A DNA stretch of 64,000 bases from Gloeomargaritales cyanobacterium VI4D9 (GTDB lineage Bacteria > Cyanobacteriota > Cyanobacteriia > Gloeomargaritales > Gloeomargaritaceae): positions 310,001 through 374,000 of the forward strand of contig OV696605.1 of NCBI GenBank assembly GCA_927797885.1, in the 5' to 3' direction. Each line of letters starts with the position of its first letter. Position 1 is the stretch's first letter. Of this stretch, positions 1-9,481 are shown piece after piece. The notes beneath the pieces were generated by a model, which was not told the DNA's origin, ran no database searches, and saw only the letters and a list, made by a program, of their open reading frames with translations. Both the position numbers and the translations under genes were made by a program.

Positions 1-673
1 CCGCTTTATTTGCATCAATATCTAAAACCATAGGAACCTGTAAAAAATCTGCTAACTGACGACCTAAATTCTCAAGTTCATGTAACTTCTGGCGACTTGA
101 TTTATATAATTCATTTGTCGAAGAAAAGCGGGCTGAGCAGTCTATTTCAAAATAAATATCTGGGGAATCACTGTTGATTTTTAGGGAGTAGCAGTACCAC
201 CTATCATTATCACTATCCACCTCGGAATCAACTCGTAAGGAAACCTTAGAATACTCAGATAGATGCAACCTTTTTTTTATAGAACCTTGCCGTTTTAATA
301 ATTTGTCGAAACGAGATTGGACAAGGTATTTTAAAGTTCCTTCATCTAAATCAAAAATTAACTCATCATCTGGTACAAATAGCCATAATATCATAAAGAT
401 GATAATGAAAATGATGCAAAAAAGTATAAGTGGTAACTGCTCTATCAAGGTCTTAGGTACAGGCTCACCATGCAACAGATTGAATTGAATGAATTGGATT
501 AGTAGATTGATTAGTAGATTAAACAAAAGTACAAGAAATATATTAAAAAGTGCAAACAAAATACAGCCAAGTATTAAAGTGCCTATGCCTATGCTAATAG
601 TGAATATTATAACGTTGTATTCTTCAACAACTCTAGCCTTAGAATGACTAATCTGTACCCATTTTTTTGTCAT
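1..673 (-). CDS. Partial AT-rich membrane protein, unknown function
   Basis: The reading frame begins at an ATG (673-671) on the minus strand and stays open for 224 codons to the window edge, so the C-terminus is missing. It starts MTKKWVQISHSKARVVEEYN. Two long hydrophobic stretches follow, at about residues 22-65 and 80-100, the second reading FCIIFIIIFMILWLF. A soluble part after that is rich in Asp, Ser and Lys. I do not recognise the family. Its base composition is much more AT-rich than leuA next door, like the accessory genes at 29790-32512 and 52541-53749, which suggests acquired DNA. A membrane-anchored protein with a cytoplasmic domain is all the sequence supports. Confidence 0.6.
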   Translation of the reverse strand, partial: MTKKWVQISHSKARVVEEYNVIIFTISIGIGTLILGCILFALFNIFLVLLFNLLINLLIQFIQFNLLHGEPVPKTLIEQLPLILFCIIFIIIFMILWLFVPDDELIFDLDEGTLKYLVQSRFDKLLKRQGSIKKRLHLSEYSKVSLRVDSEVDSDNDRWYCYSLKINSDSPDIYFEIDCSARFSSTNELYKSSRQKLHELENLGRQLADFLQVPMVLDIDANKA

Positions 674-909
674 AATGATTTCTTAACCTTGGGGTGTGTT
701 TTCTGTTTACTTCTGTGTTAATCTACCTTTCATTATTCGTCAAGTAGTTTCTATCCTTGAGCGTCGGGCTGTGTTTACCCGGATGGAATCATTTTTTGTA
801 CAACATTGTAAACTTTTAATTCTCAGCAACGGTCGTCTCACCCATGTCTATTCCCAAGTTCCCGGCGGTTGCTCTATGATAAAAAGATGAATTTTTGTCC
901 CTGTCTGCC

Positions 910-2496
910 ATGACCAGCGACCGGATTTTGATTTTTGACACCACCTTGCGGGATGGGGAGCAGTGCCCCGGTGCGAGTTTGAATACGGAGGAAAAGCTGG
1001 TGATTGCCCGCCAGTTGGCGCGTTTGGGGGTGGATGTTATTGAGGCGGGTTTTGCCTACGCCAGTCCGGGGGATTTTGAGGCGGTGCAAACGATTGCCCG
1101 GGAGGTGCGGGAATCCATCATTTGCTCCTTGGCACGGGCGATTCCGGCGGATATTGAGGCGGCGGCAAAGGCGTTGGAACCGGCGGCACATCCCCGCATT
1201 CACACGTTTATTTCCACCTCGGATATTCATCTACAGCATCAGTTACGCAAAAGCCGCAGTGAGGTGTTGGATATTGCAGTAGCGATGGTGCAAAAGGCAA
1301 AAAGCTATGTGGATGATGTGGAATTTTCGCCGATGGATGCGGCGCGCTCTGACCCGGCGTATCTGTACCAAGTCCTGACGGCGGTGATCGAAGCGGGGGC
1401 GACGACGGTGAATATCCCGGATACGGTGGGGTATCTGATGCCGGAAGAATTTGGTTTGTTAATTAAAGGTATCCGAGAAAATGTGCCGAACATTGACCGG
1501 GCGGTGATTTCGGTGCATGGGCATAATGATTTGGGGGTGGCAACGGCGAATTTTTTAGAGGCGATTAAACAGGGTGCCCGGCAGGTGGAGGTGACGATTA
1601 ATGGCATCGGGGAGCGGGCGGGGAATACGGCGTTGGAAGAATTGGTGATGGCTCTGCACGTGCGGCGCAGTTACTTTAATCCGTTTTTGGGGCGACCGGC
1701 GGAATCTACGGCTCCCTTAACCCGGATTGATACCACCCAGATTTACAAAACCTCGCGCCTGGTTTCCAGTTTGACGGGGATGGTGGTGCAACCCAATAAG
1801 GCGATTGTGGGGGCGAATGCCTTTGCCCACGAGTCGGGGATTCACCAGGACGGGGTGCTCAAGCATCGGCAGACCTATGAAATCATGGATGCCCGCACGA
1901 TTGGCTGGCAGGCGAATCAGATTGTGCTGGGCAAGCATTCCGGTCGTCATGCGTTCCGGGCACGGTTGCAGGAGTTGGGGTTTGACCTGCATGAACAGGA
2001 ATTGAACCGGGCGTTTTTGCGCTTTAAGGAATTGGCGGATAAGAAAAAGGAGATTACCGACCGGGATTTGGAGGCAATCGCCAGCGATGAGATGCAAACC
2101 CCTCTGGTGGTGAATTTCCGCCTGGAACGGGTGCAAGTGTCCTGCGGGGATCACGAGATTCCCACGGCAACGGTGACGGTACGCTTGCCCAGTGGCGAGG
2201 AACGGACGGATGCGGCGACGGGAACCGGACCGGTGGATGCGGTTTACAAGGCGATTAACCGGGTGGTGCCGGTGCCCAATCGGTTGGTGGAATTTTCCGT
2301 ACAGTCGGTGACGGCGGGGATTGATGCGATTGGGGAGGTGACGATTCGCCTGGAGCACAACCAGCGCACCTACAGCGGTCATGCGGCGAATACGGACATC
2401 ATCGTGGCTTCGGCGCAGGCGTACATGAATGCCTTAAATCGGCTGTACAATGCCCTGCAAAACCAACCCACCCCGGTAGTCACAAGTCAAACCTGA
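910..2496 (+). CDS. leuA: 2-isopropylmalate synthase
   Basis: Condenses acetyl-CoA with 2-oxoisovalerate, the first committed step of leucine synthesis. The N-terminal TIM barrel opens with [13 protein letters not shown] (residues 9-21), which carries the metal-binding Asp and catalytic Arg. HGHNDLG near residue 205 supplies the two metal-binding His, and NGIGERAGN follows. The C-terminal third (about 390-528) has the LeuA allosteric domain for leucine feedback. At 528 residues it is the usual bacterial long form. I chose the ATG at 910; an in-frame TTG at 895 would add five residues. A TATGAT at 875-880 is a plausible -10 box. The stop is followed one base later by aroH, so the two are probably co-transcribed. 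Confidence 0.95.
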   Translation: MTSDRILIFDTTLRDGEQCPGASLNTEEKLVIARQLARLGVDVIEAGFAYASPGDFEAVQTIAREVRESIICSLARAIPADIEAAAKALEPAAHPRIHTFISTSDIHLQHQLRKSRSEVLDIAVAMVQKAKSYVDDVEFSPMDAARSDPAYLYQVLTAVIEAGATTVNIPDTVGYLMPEEFGLLIKGIRENVPNIDRAVISVHGHNDLGVATANFLEAIKQGARQVEVTINGIGERAGNTALEELVMALHVRRSYFNPFLGRPAESTAPLTRIDTTQIYKTSRLVSSLTGMVVQPNKAIVGANAFAHESGIHQDGVLKHRQTYEIMDARTIGWQANQIVLGKHSGRHAFRARLQELGFDLHEQELNRAFLRFKELADKKKEITDRDLEAIASDEMQTPLVVNFRLERVQVSCGDHEIPTATVTVRLPSGEERTDAATGTGPVDAVYKAINRVVPVPNRLVEFSVQSVTAGIDAIGEVTIRLEHNQRTYSGHAANTDIIVASAQAYMNALNRLYNALQNQPTPVVTSQT

Positions 2497-2497
2497 T

Positions 2498-2878
2498 ATG
2501 GTGGATGGCTGGACTTGGCGAGCACTGCGGGGGGCGACGACGGCGGAAGCCAATACCATTCCGGCGATGCGGGAAGCGGTGTTGGAGTTGTTGGACACCC
2601 TGGAGCGGGAAAACCAGCTTGACCCCCGGCAATTCCTGAGTGTGACGTTTAGTGTGACGGCGGATTTGGATGCGATTTATCCGGCGACCATTGCCCGGGA
2701 ACGTCCCCATTGGGATGAGGTGGCGATGTTGGATGTACAACATATGCGGGTGAATCAGGAACTCCCCCGGTGTATTCGCCTGCTTGCCCACGTCCATTTG
2801 CCAGCCCACCAGCGGCTCGTCCATCCCTATTTGCGGGGAGCCAAACGGTTGCGCCCGGATTGGAGTTACCACCACTAG
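2498..2878 (+). CDS. aroH: Chorismate mutase, AroH type
   Basis: Converts chorismate to prephenate in phenylalanine/tyrosine synthesis. The 126-residue length and the motifs RALRGATTAEANT (N-terminus) and LPRCIRLLAHV (about 88-98) are those of the monofunctional AroH family. Alignment by eye to Bacillus subtilis AroH puts Arg11 at the catalytic Arg7 position and the Arg of RCIR at Arg90. The stretch DVQHM, aligned to CMQEM, would place Asp and His where that enzyme has Cys75 and Glu78. The ATG follows the leuA stop by one base, suggesting translational coupling. The C-terminal region overlaps an upstream extension of the next frame that I do not consider coding. Confidence 0.85.
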   Translation: MVDGWTWRALRGATTAEANTIPAMREAVLELLDTLERENQLDPRQFLSVTFSVTADLDAIYPATIARERPHWDEVAMLDVQHMRVNQELPRCIRLLAHVHLPAHQRLVHPYLRGAKRLRPDWSYHH

Positions 2879-2880
2879 GG

Positions 2881-3858
2881 ATGCCGATGGAAGTGCGGGC
2901 ATTTCAGGTGGTTCAGCCCATGTCCCGCCTGGATCAGGGGTTGGTACAGCAGTGTCCAGAATTTTCCCGCAGTCGCCTGCAAAAGCTGATCCAACAGGGC
3001 TGTGTGCAGGTCAACCAGCAGGTGCAAACGGACAAAAATTACCCCCTGCGCCCGGGGGATTGGGTACATCTGCACATTCCCGACCCGCAACCTTTGGACA
3101 CGCCCGCCCAACCCATCGCTTTGGACATTCTCTATGAAGATGACTATGTACTGATTCTCAACAAACCAGCGGGGTTGGTGGTGCATCCGGCGCCCGGTCA
3201 TTGGGACGGTACCTTGGTGAATGCCCTGCTCGCCCATTGCCCGCATTTTTTGGGGATGGCGGACCAACAACGTCCTGGCATTGTGCATCGTTTGGATAAG
3301 GACACGACCGGGGTGATGGTGGTGGCGAAAACAGCGCTGGCGCAACAGCATTTGCAGAACCAAATCCAAACCCGCCGGATGGGGCGGGAATACCTGGGCT
3401 TGATTCACGGGCGGCTCCCCCAGGAAACGGGCACGATCAACGCCCCCATTGGTCGGCATCCCCAACAGCGGCAAAAAATGGCGGTAATTCCCAGCGGGCG
3501 ACCGGCGGTGACCCATTGGCGGGTATTGGCGACCCAGGGGAACTACGGTTGGGTGTACTTTCAGTTAGAAACGGGGCGTACCCATCAAATCCGGGTGCAT
3601 CTGAGCCATTTGGGGCATCCTTTGGTCGGCGACCCAGTGTACAGTCGCAAAGGGACAACCCAATTACCGGGGCAAGCCCTGCACGCCTGGCGGTTACATT
3701 TCCAGCACCCCCAATCAGGAGAATGGTTGACGGTAACGGCGCCCCTACCGGAACATTTGGTGCGTTTCTTAAACCATTTGGGGTTCAAAAATTGCCATCT
3801 AGGGGAGATTCCGGCTCAAAATGATCCACTGCCCAATCGGGATTCACCCCACCAATAA
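2881..3858 (+). CDS. RluA/RluD-family RNA pseudouridine synthase
   Basis: Isomerises uridine to pseudouridine in rRNA or tRNA. An N-terminal S4-type RNA-binding part (MSRLDQGL...SRSRLQKLIQQGCVQVN, about 10-50) is followed by the catalytic domain. The signature GIVHRLDKDTTGVMVVAKT (about 133-151) contains the catalytic Asp, and GRTHQIRVHLSHLGHPLVGD is the conserved C-terminal block. Length is 325 residues from the ATG at 2881, two bases after aroH. The open frame extends back to 2770 inside aroH, but those residues do not look like the family. The last 74 bases overlap the convergent DUF3531 gene. Which RNA position it modifies cannot be read from sequence. Confidence 0.88.
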   Translation: MPMEVRAFQVVQPMSRLDQGLVQQCPEFSRSRLQKLIQQGCVQVNQQVQTDKNYPLRPGDWVHLHIPDPQPLDTPAQPIALDILYEDDYVLILNKPAGLVVHPAPGHWDGTLVNALLAHCPHFLGMADQQRPGIVHRLDKDTTGVMVVAKTALAQQHLQNQIQTRRMGREYLGLIHGRLPQETGTINAPIGRHPQQRQKMAVIPSGRPAVTHWRVLATQGNYGWVYFQLETGRTHQIRVHLSHLGHPLVGDPVYSRKGTTQLPGQALHAWRLHFQHPQSGEWLTVTAPLPEHLVRFLNHLGFKNCHLGEIPAQNDPLPNRDSPHQ

Positions 3859-4237
3859 TCACCGTTTTCAAAGGCACATATTCCCGGTCAAATTGACGCA
3901 GTGTATTTAACAAAATATCTAAAGCAATGCCATCGCTGGTGCCCAAATCAAACCAACAGCGTGCCCAACAGTCTTTGTATTCCACTTCGCCCATATTGTG
4001 CATGACTGCTAAGAAAGCCTCATCCCCACTTTGGGCATTGTAAGGGAAAAAATTCAGGTCATAGCCCTGGTCATGAACCTGTAAATTTTCCGCATTAAAT
4101 CCCCCCAATTTTCCTAACAGAAACCATGAGCTAAAAATTTCTTCTAGGTAATGCTTTTGTTCCTGGGTTGGCGGCTGGGGAAATTCCACCCAAACCCACA
4201 GGTTGAATACATCCACTTCGCGAAATTGAATGTTCAT
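3785..4237 (-). CDS. DUF3531 family protein
   Basis: A 150-residue soluble protein of a family conserved in cyanobacteria and plastid-bearing organisms. The diagnostic blocks are FNLWVWVEFPQPPTQEQKHY near the start, SSWFLLGKLGGFNAENLQV (about 36-54) and the Cys/Trp-rich WARCWFDLGTSDGIALDILL (about 91-110). No enzymatic motif or membrane segment is visible, and no function is established to my knowledge. It lies downstream of pyk on the same strand with a 120-base gap, and its 3' end overlaps the pseudouridine synthase tail to tail. Confidence 0.85.
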   Translation of the reverse strand: MNIQFREVDVFNLWVWVEFPQPPTQEQKHYLEEIFSSWFLLGKLGGFNAENLQVHDQGYDLNFFPYNAQSGDEAFLAVMHNMGEVEYKDCWARCWFDLGTSDGIALDILLNTLRQFDREYVPLKTVIIGGVNPDWAVDHFEPESPLDGNF

Positions 4238-4357
4238 TGGGAGTAGCTCTAAACGGCAAATAAAATTGGTTGTGTAGGTAGATACACCTTTGCAACTGCC
4301 GAACTCTGCATTACTCTAACTTGCATCGTGCCTCTTCTGTGCAGAGTTGAAATGACT

Positions 4358-5782
4358 TTAATCCTCACCAATGGTATGGATTTTTAGGAAATTAGTGGTT
4401 TTTGCCTGTCCAAAGGGAATCCCCGTGATTACTAAAACCTTATCCCCTGGGGTCACATACTGCCGTTGGATTAAATCTTTTTCCATTTCTTTGAGCACAT
4501 CCATCACGTTGTCCGTGAACCAGCGAGTGAGCACCGGGCGCACCCCCCAATACAAACTTAAACGATGGTAAATGTGCGGATCAGGAGTATAAGCCACAAT
4601 CGGCGTATGGGGACGCTCCGCCGCCACTAATCTGGCCGTGTAACCCGAACTGGTGAAAACTACAATACATTGTAAATTTAATGTATCGTCAATAGCGTGC
4701 AGTGCCTCCACCACCGCATCCACATCATCACTGTGGTTGGCTGGGTAGTTGGTAAATTTCACCGCCGGTTCCACCTCTCTGGCAATCCGTGCCAGCATTT
4801 CGACGGCGGCCACCGGGTATTGCCCCACGGCGGATTCCCCAGAGAGCATCACCGCATCCGTGCCGTCCATAATCGCATTCGCCACATCGCTGGCTTCCGC
4901 CCGGGTGGGACGGGGGTTGTGGATCATGCTCTCCAACATCTGGGTGGCGGTAATCACGGGAATGCCCCGTTGGTTGCACAGGTGAATGATCCGTTTTTGG
5001 ATCAGGGGCACTTTTTCGGGACTCATTTCCACCCCCAAATCCCCGCGAGCCACCATCACTGCGTCACATTCGGCGATAATGGCTTCCAAATTTGCTACCG
5101 CCTGGGGTTTTTCAATTTTGGCTAACACGGGCAGATTCGCCCCCCGCTCCTGGAGCATCTGTTTTAGTTCCCGGACATCCTCCGGTCGGCGCACAAAACT
5201 CAGGGAAACCCAATCCACGCCCTGGGTCAAACCAAACTCTAAATCCCGTTTGTCCTTCTCCGTCACTGCCGGAAGCCGCAGGTTCAAGGTGGGGAAATTC
5301 ACCCCCTTATGACTTTTAAGTTTGCCCCCTTTGACAACGGTGCATTGCACTTGATTTCCCTGCACCCGCTCCACCCGCAATTCCAGCAGTCCATCATCCA
5401 ACAGCACGGGCGTACCGGGGGTGGCCTCCTCCGCCACATAAGGGTAATCAATGCCCACCCTGTCCGGCTGGCCGTCCTCCTGACCGAGGGGCACCAGGGT
5501 CAAACCCATCCCATCCGCCAAGTCCAACCCCGTCGCCGGTAAATCCCCCACCCGGATTTTGGGGCCTTGCAAATCCTGCAACAGCATCAGGGGTAAATCC
5601 AACTCCGCCGCTACCGCCCGCAGGTTGGCAATAGATTGGGCGTGGTCTTCGTACTTGCCGTGGGAAAAATTCAACCGTGCCACATTCATCCCCGCCCGCA
5701 ACATCTGCCGCATCACCTCGGGGGAATTGCTGGCCGGGCCAATGGTAGCGACAATTTTAGTATGATGAATCAGCGGTTTCAT
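4358..5782 (-). CDS. pyk: Pyruvate kinase
   Basis: Transfers phosphate from phosphoenolpyruvate to ADP at the end of glycolysis. The protein opens HHTKIVATIGPASNSPEVM with the conserved Arg in ARLNFSHG. LAKIEKPQAVANLEAII holds the catalytic Lys, and the metal-binding signature VMVARGDLGVEM follows near residue 245. TATQMLESMIHNPRPTRAE is also present, and the last 120 residues form the usual allosteric domain. At 474 residues it is the short form, without the C-terminal phosphohistidine extension found in longer bacterial enzymes. The 1-kb region upstream has no other gene. Confidence 0.95.
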   Translation of the reverse strand: MKPLIHHTKIVATIGPASNSPEVMRQMLRAGMNVARLNFSHGKYEDHAQSIANLRAVAAELDLPLMLLQDLQGPKIRVGDLPATGLDLADGMGLTLVPLGQEDGQPDRVGIDYPYVAEEATPGTPVLLDDGLLELRVERVQGNQVQCTVVKGGKLKSHKGVNFPTLNLRLPAVTEKDKRDLEFGLTQGVDWVSLSFVRRPEDVRELKQMLQERGANLPVLAKIEKPQAVANLEAIIAECDAVMVARGDLGVEMSPEKVPLIQKRIIHLCNQRGIPVITATQMLESMIHNPRPTRAEASDVANAIMDGTDAVMLSGESAVGQYPVAAVEMLARIAREVEPAVKFTNYPANHSDDVDAVVEALHAIDDTLNLQCIVVFTSSGYTARLVAAERPHTPIVAYTPDPHIYHRLSLYWGVRPVLTRWFTDNVMDVLKEMEKDLIQRQYVTPGDKVLVITGIPFGQAKTTNFLKIHTIGED

Positions 5783-6116
5783 AGGTAAAATGGGGTCAAA
5801 TACGGTATGGGTTCATCCACCGCCAAGGTAACACAGGTTTTGGGTTTCTCTAGGGGGAGTGGCAAAAAAAAAGCTAAAGATTGGGCAGTCCTATCCAAGT
5901 CATTATTCATCATTACAGTATTATTACAAATAACACCATCTTTGCTGACGGAGCGGATACCGTTGCAGACAGGAAATTTTGTAACCTTATGGGTGGATCG
6001 GGGGGATAACCTGGTGTCGCCATACTCGGTTAGGAAAGCTACTCAAAACTAGGGCAGAGCTTTGGGATAGAATCCTTGACTCTCTAGCCATAAAATAATT
6101 GTCTCTACTCAAAATA
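5783..6116. other. Non-coding stretch with a repeat shared with 28343-28433
   Basis: No convincing gene. An open frame at 5807-6052 has no family features, no ribosome-binding site and ordinary non-coding composition. About 5888-5972 resembles 28343-28433: both start with CTATCCAAGT, contain TATTACA tracts, and end near GGATnCCnTTnCAGAC. This points to a sixth, poorly conserved dispersed repeat. Confidence 0.5.
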
Positions 6117-6253
6117 TAGCAATCCTACTTGATTTGCATTAGCTTGCGTGCCGTAGGCATACAAAAATTTTTCAGAACCATACACCGCAGGTGCTTCTTT
6201 TACGGGGGCGGTGCCCCTGCGACCCTCTGTTCCATTCTCATTTAGGATTGCTA
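6117..6253 (+). repeat. Family A element, long form
   Basis: 137 bp bounded by TAGCAATCCTAC and TAGGATTGCTA, flanked on both sides by TA (6115-6116 and 6254-6255). It includes the optional segment GCGTGCCGTAGGCATAC and the core GGGGGCGGTGCCCC, which can form a hairpin. No coding potential; it looks like a miniature inverted-repeat element. Confidence 0.85.
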
Positions 6254-6378
6254 TAGTACTGAGTCCTGAGTCCCACCCCGATCCCTGAGCAAACCAGAGG
6301 AGTTACAAAAAGTGACAAATAGTCTCACATTCCGTATATTTCCTTAAGTATGATCCTCCCCTAAGCTTGTAACACGAC

Positions 6379-6490
6379 CACCAGGCATTAGTAAACCTAA
6401 TGAATTGAGGAGCGGCAACGGGGGATGGTAGCTCGTGAAAACCGAGGGGTCATGCCCCAATTTCCGTATTTTTACTGATGCTTCCTGGTG
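6379..6490 (+). ncRNA. Candidate structured RNA of unknown class
   Basis: CACCAGG plus CATTAGTAAA (6379-6395) can pair with TTTACTGATG plus CCTGGTG (6471-6490) to make a 17-bp closing stem with one G-U pair and a three-base bulge. Inside are smaller helices: CTCG/CGAG around TGAAAAC (about 6432-6446) and GGGG/CCCC around TCATG (about 6446-6458). A long closing stem around a branched interior suggests a selected RNA fold. I could not match it to a riboswitch class I know. The nearest downstream gene on this strand is the histidine kinase, 310 bases away, so it could also be a free-standing RNA or part of a degenerate mobile element. The strand is uncertain. Confidence 0.4.
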
Positions 6491-6799
6491 ATCCCAATCA
6501 CCCTAAAATCGCAATTTGCTTCATAAGTTATGTTTATATTTACGAAATATTTACCAATGTCAATTTAAGTTGTGTTAAATTAAAAGCAAAACTTTTAGGA
6601 TACCCAAGAAATTATGATATGTTTTGTCACTTTTTATACCCCCCAAGACCTAGCCTTGTTAACGTAAAATTAACTTATCGTTAATTCTTGCTTAACTAAT
6701 GGCTTTGAATTGATGTACATTTCACCATCCCTTCGTAAATATACCAGTTCCGTTGATTCCTACCAGGTCAGTTAGTTAAAAAACAGTTAAGGGAAAACG
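6491..6799. other. AT-rich leader region before the histidine kinase
   Basis: No gene. The region is AT-rich with several TTAA and GTTAA stretches (6660-6700), and probably holds the kinase promoter, which I cannot place precisely. A short open frame at 6478-6684 shows no protein-like features. Confidence 0.4.
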
Positions 6800-9031
6800 A
6801 TGATGTTTACCTCCTGCGAACCGACGGCGAACCCTCTACCCCAGGACTTACTCGCCAGTATTTTGGAGAGTGTGGGGGATGGCGTGATCGTCACCGATGG
6901 GGATGGGCGGGTGATTGGGATGAACCGGATGGCGGTACAGTTGACCGGCGTAACCCTACAAATGGCGCAAGGGCAGATGTTGCCCCAGGTGTTGCAGCTT
7001 GCCCATCCGCAGTACAATAACTTGCTTGCGGAACTGATGCAACGGGTGTTTCGGGAGGGGGTGAGTACGGGACTGCCCCGGGATACCCAACTGGTGCGCC
7101 CGGATGGGTTGGACTATCTTTCGGCGACCTTGGCTCCCCTGGGGGGCGGACACCGGGGTTTGGTGGTCACCTTGCGGGAGATTAATCGCCATCGGCAGTT
7201 GGAGGATTCCCTGCGGGAGCAAGCCCAGCGGGAACATCTGGTGCGGCAGGTCGCCAGTCGGATTCATCGCTCCCTGGATTTGGGGACGATTTTGCAGACG
7301 GCGGTGACGGAAATTCGCCTGTGTTTGCAGGTGGAACGGGTGTTTGTCTGTCGGTTTTTGCGAGAAGACTGGGGGGAGGTGGTGCATGAATCCGTCGCCC
7401 CCCTGAGTACTTCCCTGCTGGGGGAACAGTGGTTGTTTGGGGATGGGGCGGAAATGCGTTCCTTGCGCCGAGGGGAGGTGGTGGGAATTGCCGATCTGCA
7501 CCAGGATTGGCGGGAGCCGGACTGGTTGGGGCGGTTGCAACGGGTGCCCTTGGGGGCGGCGCTGGTAACGCCAATTTTCCAGGGGGAACGGCTGTGGGGG
7601 TTGTTGGTGGTGACGGATACCCGGCGGGGGCGGGCGTGGCTGGCGGGAGAGCGGCAATTGGTGGAGCAGTTGGCGTTGCAGTTGGGGATTGCCATTGACC
7701 AGGCGCAGTTGGTGCAACAACTCCGTACCCTCAACAGCACCCTGGAGATGCAGGTGCAAGAACGGACGGCGGAAGTGCGACAGGCGTTGAATGCGGCGCA
7801 GGTGCTTTACACGGTCACGGAACAGGTGCGCCGGAGCTTGGATGAGCGGCAAATTTTTATCACGGCTCTGGACTGTCTCGGACAAAGCCTGGGGGCGGAT
7901 TACTGCTGGGTCGCCTTGTACGATGAGGCGCAAATGCAGGCGATGATTGCCTATGAATATCTGCCTAATGCTAGCGTGCCCAGCACGGTCGGCACGCAGA
8001 TCGAGTTGGGGCATCACCGGGAACTGTACCAACGTCTGCTGGACGGGGAGGTGTGGCATTACCCGCCGGTGGAACTCTTGCCCTCGGTGTATGCCCAGTT
8101 TCGGGGGCAGGGGGGGCAGATGGTACTGGCACCGATCATGGATGACCAGGGGGTGATCGGGGAATTGGGGGTGGCTTTGGCACGCCCCCAACCGGGAGTA
8201 CCGGTGGATTTGGTGCCCCAGGTGGCAAATCAATGCGCCATTGCCATCCGTCAAGCCCGTTTGTACCAGCAATCCCGGGCGCAGGTGGTGGAACTGGAAC
8301 GACTGCACCGGCTCAAGGATGATTTTTTGAGTACGGTTTCCCATGAATTGCGTACCCCGCTGTCCAACATGAAATTGGCTCTGAAGATGTTTGGTTTGAC
8401 CCTCCGCAAGGGGAATATCAATGCCACCAAGCAGGCGAAATTATTGCAATATCTGGAAATTTTGGAGCAGGAATACGAGCGGGAAGCCCAGTTGATCCAG
8501 GATTTGTTGCATCTGCGCCAGTTGGATACTACCCGTGAACCCTTGCCCCAGGTGACCTTGGATGTCCAGCAGTGGTTGCCGGGGTTGGTACAACGATTTA
8601 CGTCCCAGGCGGAGCAAAAGGGGTTGCACCTGACCTATACCCTCGACCCGGAACTGCCCCAGGTGACGGTGCATCTCTTCAGTCTGGAACGGGTGATCAC
8701 CGAACTGATCACCAATGCGCTGAAATATACGCCCGCAGGCGGCACCATCCATCTGGCGACCCAGAAATTGCCCGACCATTGGCAGGTGCAGGTGACCAAC
8801 ACGGGGGTGGAAATTCCGCCGCCGGAGTTGGAACGGATTTTTGAACGGTTTTACCGGGTGCCCCGGAGCGACCCCTGGGAACACGGGGGGATGGGCTTGG
8901 GGTTGGCACTGGTACGGCGATTGGTGACGCATTTGGGGGGGACGATTACCGCCACCAGCGGTCAAGGTCAGACCCAATTTCAAGTCATTTTCCCCGTCTC
9001 TGGGGTAAATAATTCTTTGCCACCGGGCTAA
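6800..9031 (+). CDS. Soluble PAS/GAF sensor histidine kinase
   Basis: Domain order over 743 residues: PAS fold (about 15-125, starting LLASILESVGDGVIVTDGDG), a first GAF-like domain (about 150-300), a second GAF-like domain (about 335-480), the dimerisation/phosphoacceptor helix with SHELRTP (phosphorylated His515), and a HATPase domain. The HATPase has an N box (ELITNALKYTPAGG), an F region (FERFYRVPR) and a G box (GGMGLGLALVRRLV). No hydrophobic membrane segment is present, so sensing is probably cytoplasmic. No Cys in a phytochrome-like GAF context stands out, so bilin binding is not indicated. No response regulator is adjacent. The FHA and PP2C genes directly downstream make this a signalling block. 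Confidence 0.9.
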   Translation: MMFTSCEPTANPLPQDLLASILESVGDGVIVTDGDGRVIGMNRMAVQLTGVTLQMAQGQMLPQVLQLAHPQYNNLLAELMQRVFREGVSTGLPRDTQLVRPDGLDYLSATLAPLGGGHRGLVVTLREINRHRQLEDSLREQAQREHLVRQVASRIHRSLDLGTILQTAVTEIRLCLQVERVFVCRFLREDWGEVVHESVAPLSTSLLGEQWLFGDGAEMRSLRRGEVVGIADLHQDWREPDWLGRLQRVPLGAALVTPIFQGERLWGLLVVTDTRRGRAWLAGERQLVEQLALQLGIAIDQAQLVQQLRTLNSTLEMQVQERTAEVRQALNAAQVLYTVTEQVRRSLDERQIFITALDCLGQSLGADYCWVALYDEAQMQAMIAYEYLPNASVPSTVGTQIELGHHRELYQRLLDGEVWHYPPVELLPSVYAQFRGQGGQMVLAPIMDDQGVIGELGVALARPQPGVPVDLVPQVANQCAIAIRQARLYQQSRAQVVELERLHRLKDDFLSTVSHELRTPLSNMKLALKMFGLTLRKGNINATKQAKLLQYLEILEQEYEREAQLIQDLLHLRQLDTTREPLPQVTLDVQQWLPGLVQRFTSQAEQKGLHLTYTLDPELPQVTVHLFSLERVITELITNALKYTPAGGTIHLATQKLPDHWQVQVTNTGVEIPPPELERIFERFYRVPRSDPWEHGGMGLGLALVRRLVTHLGGTITATSGQGQTQFQVIFPVSGVNNSLPPG

Positions 9032-9101
9032 ACTGGGAAACTATGGATTAAAATCAAAGAACATAGTTTGTATGACTTGCACAGGATTACCGTTTTTAGT
9101 C

Positions 9102-9473
9102 ATGTCTCAACCGCCCCAACCCGATTCGGTGACCCAGGTGCAGACGCATCAGCCCCGATTGGTGCATGTACGGACGGGTACCATTGTGCAGATTCCCCAG
9201 CACCGGAATGTGCTTTTGGTGGGCAAACCCAACGACCATTTGCCCCCGGATATTAACGTGGCGGGTTTTCCCGATGCCGATGTGGTGTCCCGCATCCATG
9301 CCCGGTTGGTGGTGCAGGATAACCAGGTGGCGATTGAGGATATGGGCAGTACCAACGGCACCTACGTGAATGGGCAACGGTTGCGCCCTGGGGAACGGTG
9401 TCCCTTGCGCCCCGGTGATTGGATTGCGCTCGGTAAGGAAGACAAGGTAACCTTTTTGCTACAGCAGGATTAA
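9102..9473 (+). CDS. FHA domain protein
   Basis: A small, essentially single-domain phosphothreonine-binding protein of 123 residues. The FHA hallmarks are VLLVGKP (first strand), DADVVSRIHARLVV (the SRIHA phosphopeptide-contact block) and DMGSTNGTYVNGQRL (the Asn-containing loop). I start at ATG 9102 (MSQPPQP); the frame is open to 9072. It sits 8 bases before a PP2C phosphatase, a pairing typical of Ser/Thr phosphorylation signalling. No Ser/Thr kinase is in this window. Confidence 0.9.
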   Translation: MSQPPQPDSVTQVQTHQPRLVHVRTGTIVQIPQHRNVLLVGKPNDHLPPDINVAGFPDADVVSRIHARLVVQDNQVAIEDMGSTNGTYVNGQRLRPGERCPLRPGDWIALGKEDKVTFLLQQD

Positions 9474-9481
9474 ATACCCCT

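Noticed and set aside
696-890. 64-codon open frame before leuA
   Set aside because: Composition is not protein-like, and it covers the likely leuA promoter.
5807-6052. 81-codon open frame upstream of pyk
   Set aside because: No ribosome-binding site, no family features, and it crosses a dispersed repeat-like segment.
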